Shown piece after piece: positions 63,757 through 64,000 of a stretch of DNA of 64,000 bases; the stretch's first letter is position 1, and each line of letters starts with the position of its first letter. Source of the DNA: Paenibacillus_AB sp036577625 (lineage in GTDB: Bacteria; Bacillota; Bacilli; Paenibacillales; NBRC-103111); assembly GCF_036577625.1 (NCBI RefSeq), contig NZ_JARBDC010000032.1, positions 1-64,000 of the forward strand, written 5' to 3'. A program made the position numbers and the translations under genes. Under the pieces are notes generated by a model. That model did not search any database and was not told the DNA's origin. It saw nothing but the letters and a program-made list of their open reading frames with translations.

Positions 63757-63807
63757 TACGCCGGACACCTCGCAAGGTTTTGACGCGAATGGGGTCAACA
63801 ATCGTTG

Positions 63808-64000
63808 TTGTCTCGCAGTAGGGATCACGACGAAGAGACCGTGCTCCGGTTGTGGCGCGAGGCGGTCGAAACCGGCGGCTCCTTCTTTAACGGCCCGAAC
63901 AGCGTCGTCAGCAGGGTGAACTTAAAGCGGCGGTTGCGGGAAGATGGCGGCCCCGTCGAACCGAGGTTCGCGCCCCCTTCTCGCGTTGACGGGGCGTTTC
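63808..64000 (+). CDS. Possible coding fragment running off the right edge
   Basis: From TTG at 63808 the frame reads SRSRDHDEETVLRLWREAVE, then TGGSFFNGPNSVVSRVNLKR, and stays open to the edge with GC-rich third positions and plausible composition. No ribosome-binding site or ATG is visible, so it may be a fragment of a decayed gene, or the start may be misplaced. Not recognised. Confidence 0.3.
   Translation, partial: MSRSRDHDEETVLRLWREAVETGGSFFNGPNSVVSRVNLKRRLREDGGPVEPRFAPPSRVDGAF

Overview
The window looks like chromosomal DNA of a high-GC, spore-forming member of the Paenibacillaceae (Paenibacillus/Cohnella type). The support is a GerA-GerC-GerB germinant-receptor operon, a YjcZ-type mini sporulation protein, YtxH, YuzB (DUF1450), YesM/YesN-type two-component genes beside sugar ABC transporters, LipL, RacE and BdbC, nearly all preceded by strong GGAGG-type ribosome-binding sites. 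Several TTG and GTG starts fit the same group. I see no insertion sequence, CRISPR array, prophage or replication origin; this is mostly a core and niche-metabolism chromosome segment.

Layout. 1-2.8 kb: pyruvate dehydrogenase operon (E1alpha, E1beta, start of E2) on the minus strand with its promoter. 3-5 kb: an esterase and a VanY-like D,D-carboxypeptidase lipoprotein. 5-10 kb: a carbohydrate-type module made of an orphan solute-binding lipoprotein, a 782-residue protein with an internal duplication, and a divergent LacI-type regulator with two matching operator-like sites. 10-17 kb: LipL, a membrane-fused molybdopterin oxidoreductase, an NlpC/P60 hydrolase and a large secreted propeller/Ig-like protein with a CcpA-like site on its promoter. 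17.5-22.3 kb: FMN reductase plus a HesB-like protein, a 98-residue orphan downstream of a cyclic-di-GMP-I riboswitch, YjcZ, UspA, a MORN-repeat protein and RsgA. 22.6-24.6 kb: AraC regulator divergent from a phytanoyl-CoA-type dioxygenase. 24.6-28.8 kb: germinant-receptor operon. 29-36.2 kb: a complete sugar ABC importer (two permeases, binding protein) with its YesM/YesN two-component system.

36.6-45.4 kb is a sulfur-assimilation region: sulfate-binding protein, CysT, CysW, CysA and YezD in one operon, then (after a TolB-like propeller gene and a nucleotidyltransferase on the other strand) a second yezD with an SsuE-like FMN reductase. The two sulfur operons share a -35/-10 pair and a ~30-bp operator-like element. 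45.6-58.8 kb holds mostly small conserved Bacillales genes: YuzB, a cysteine-free IscA relative, an AI-2E-family permease, glutamate racemase, a polysaccharide-deacetylase lipoprotein, BdbC, a phosphodiester-glycosidase-domain protein, YtxH/DUF948, KDPG aldolase, a SufR-like regulator, a DUF86 protein, a lone LytTR protein and a small holin. 59-64 kb: MobA, IlvD, an unknown 164-residue protein, tRNA-Ala(GGC) followed by a partial tandem copy, and a winged-helix-like regulator.

The most unusual material is regulatory. Two minus-strand genes (TolB-like, and the regulator at the right end) have the same leader design: promoter, a short upstream ORF with an intrinsic terminator inside it, and a uORF stop codon that overlaps the downstream start codon. 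Other points of note are the riboswitch on an orphan gene, the shared sulfur operator, a 64-bp hairpin tandem repeat between cysA and yezD, and a candidate YesN-activator motif placed identically upstream of two ABC-importer promoters. All calls come from reading the sequence; no database search was run.
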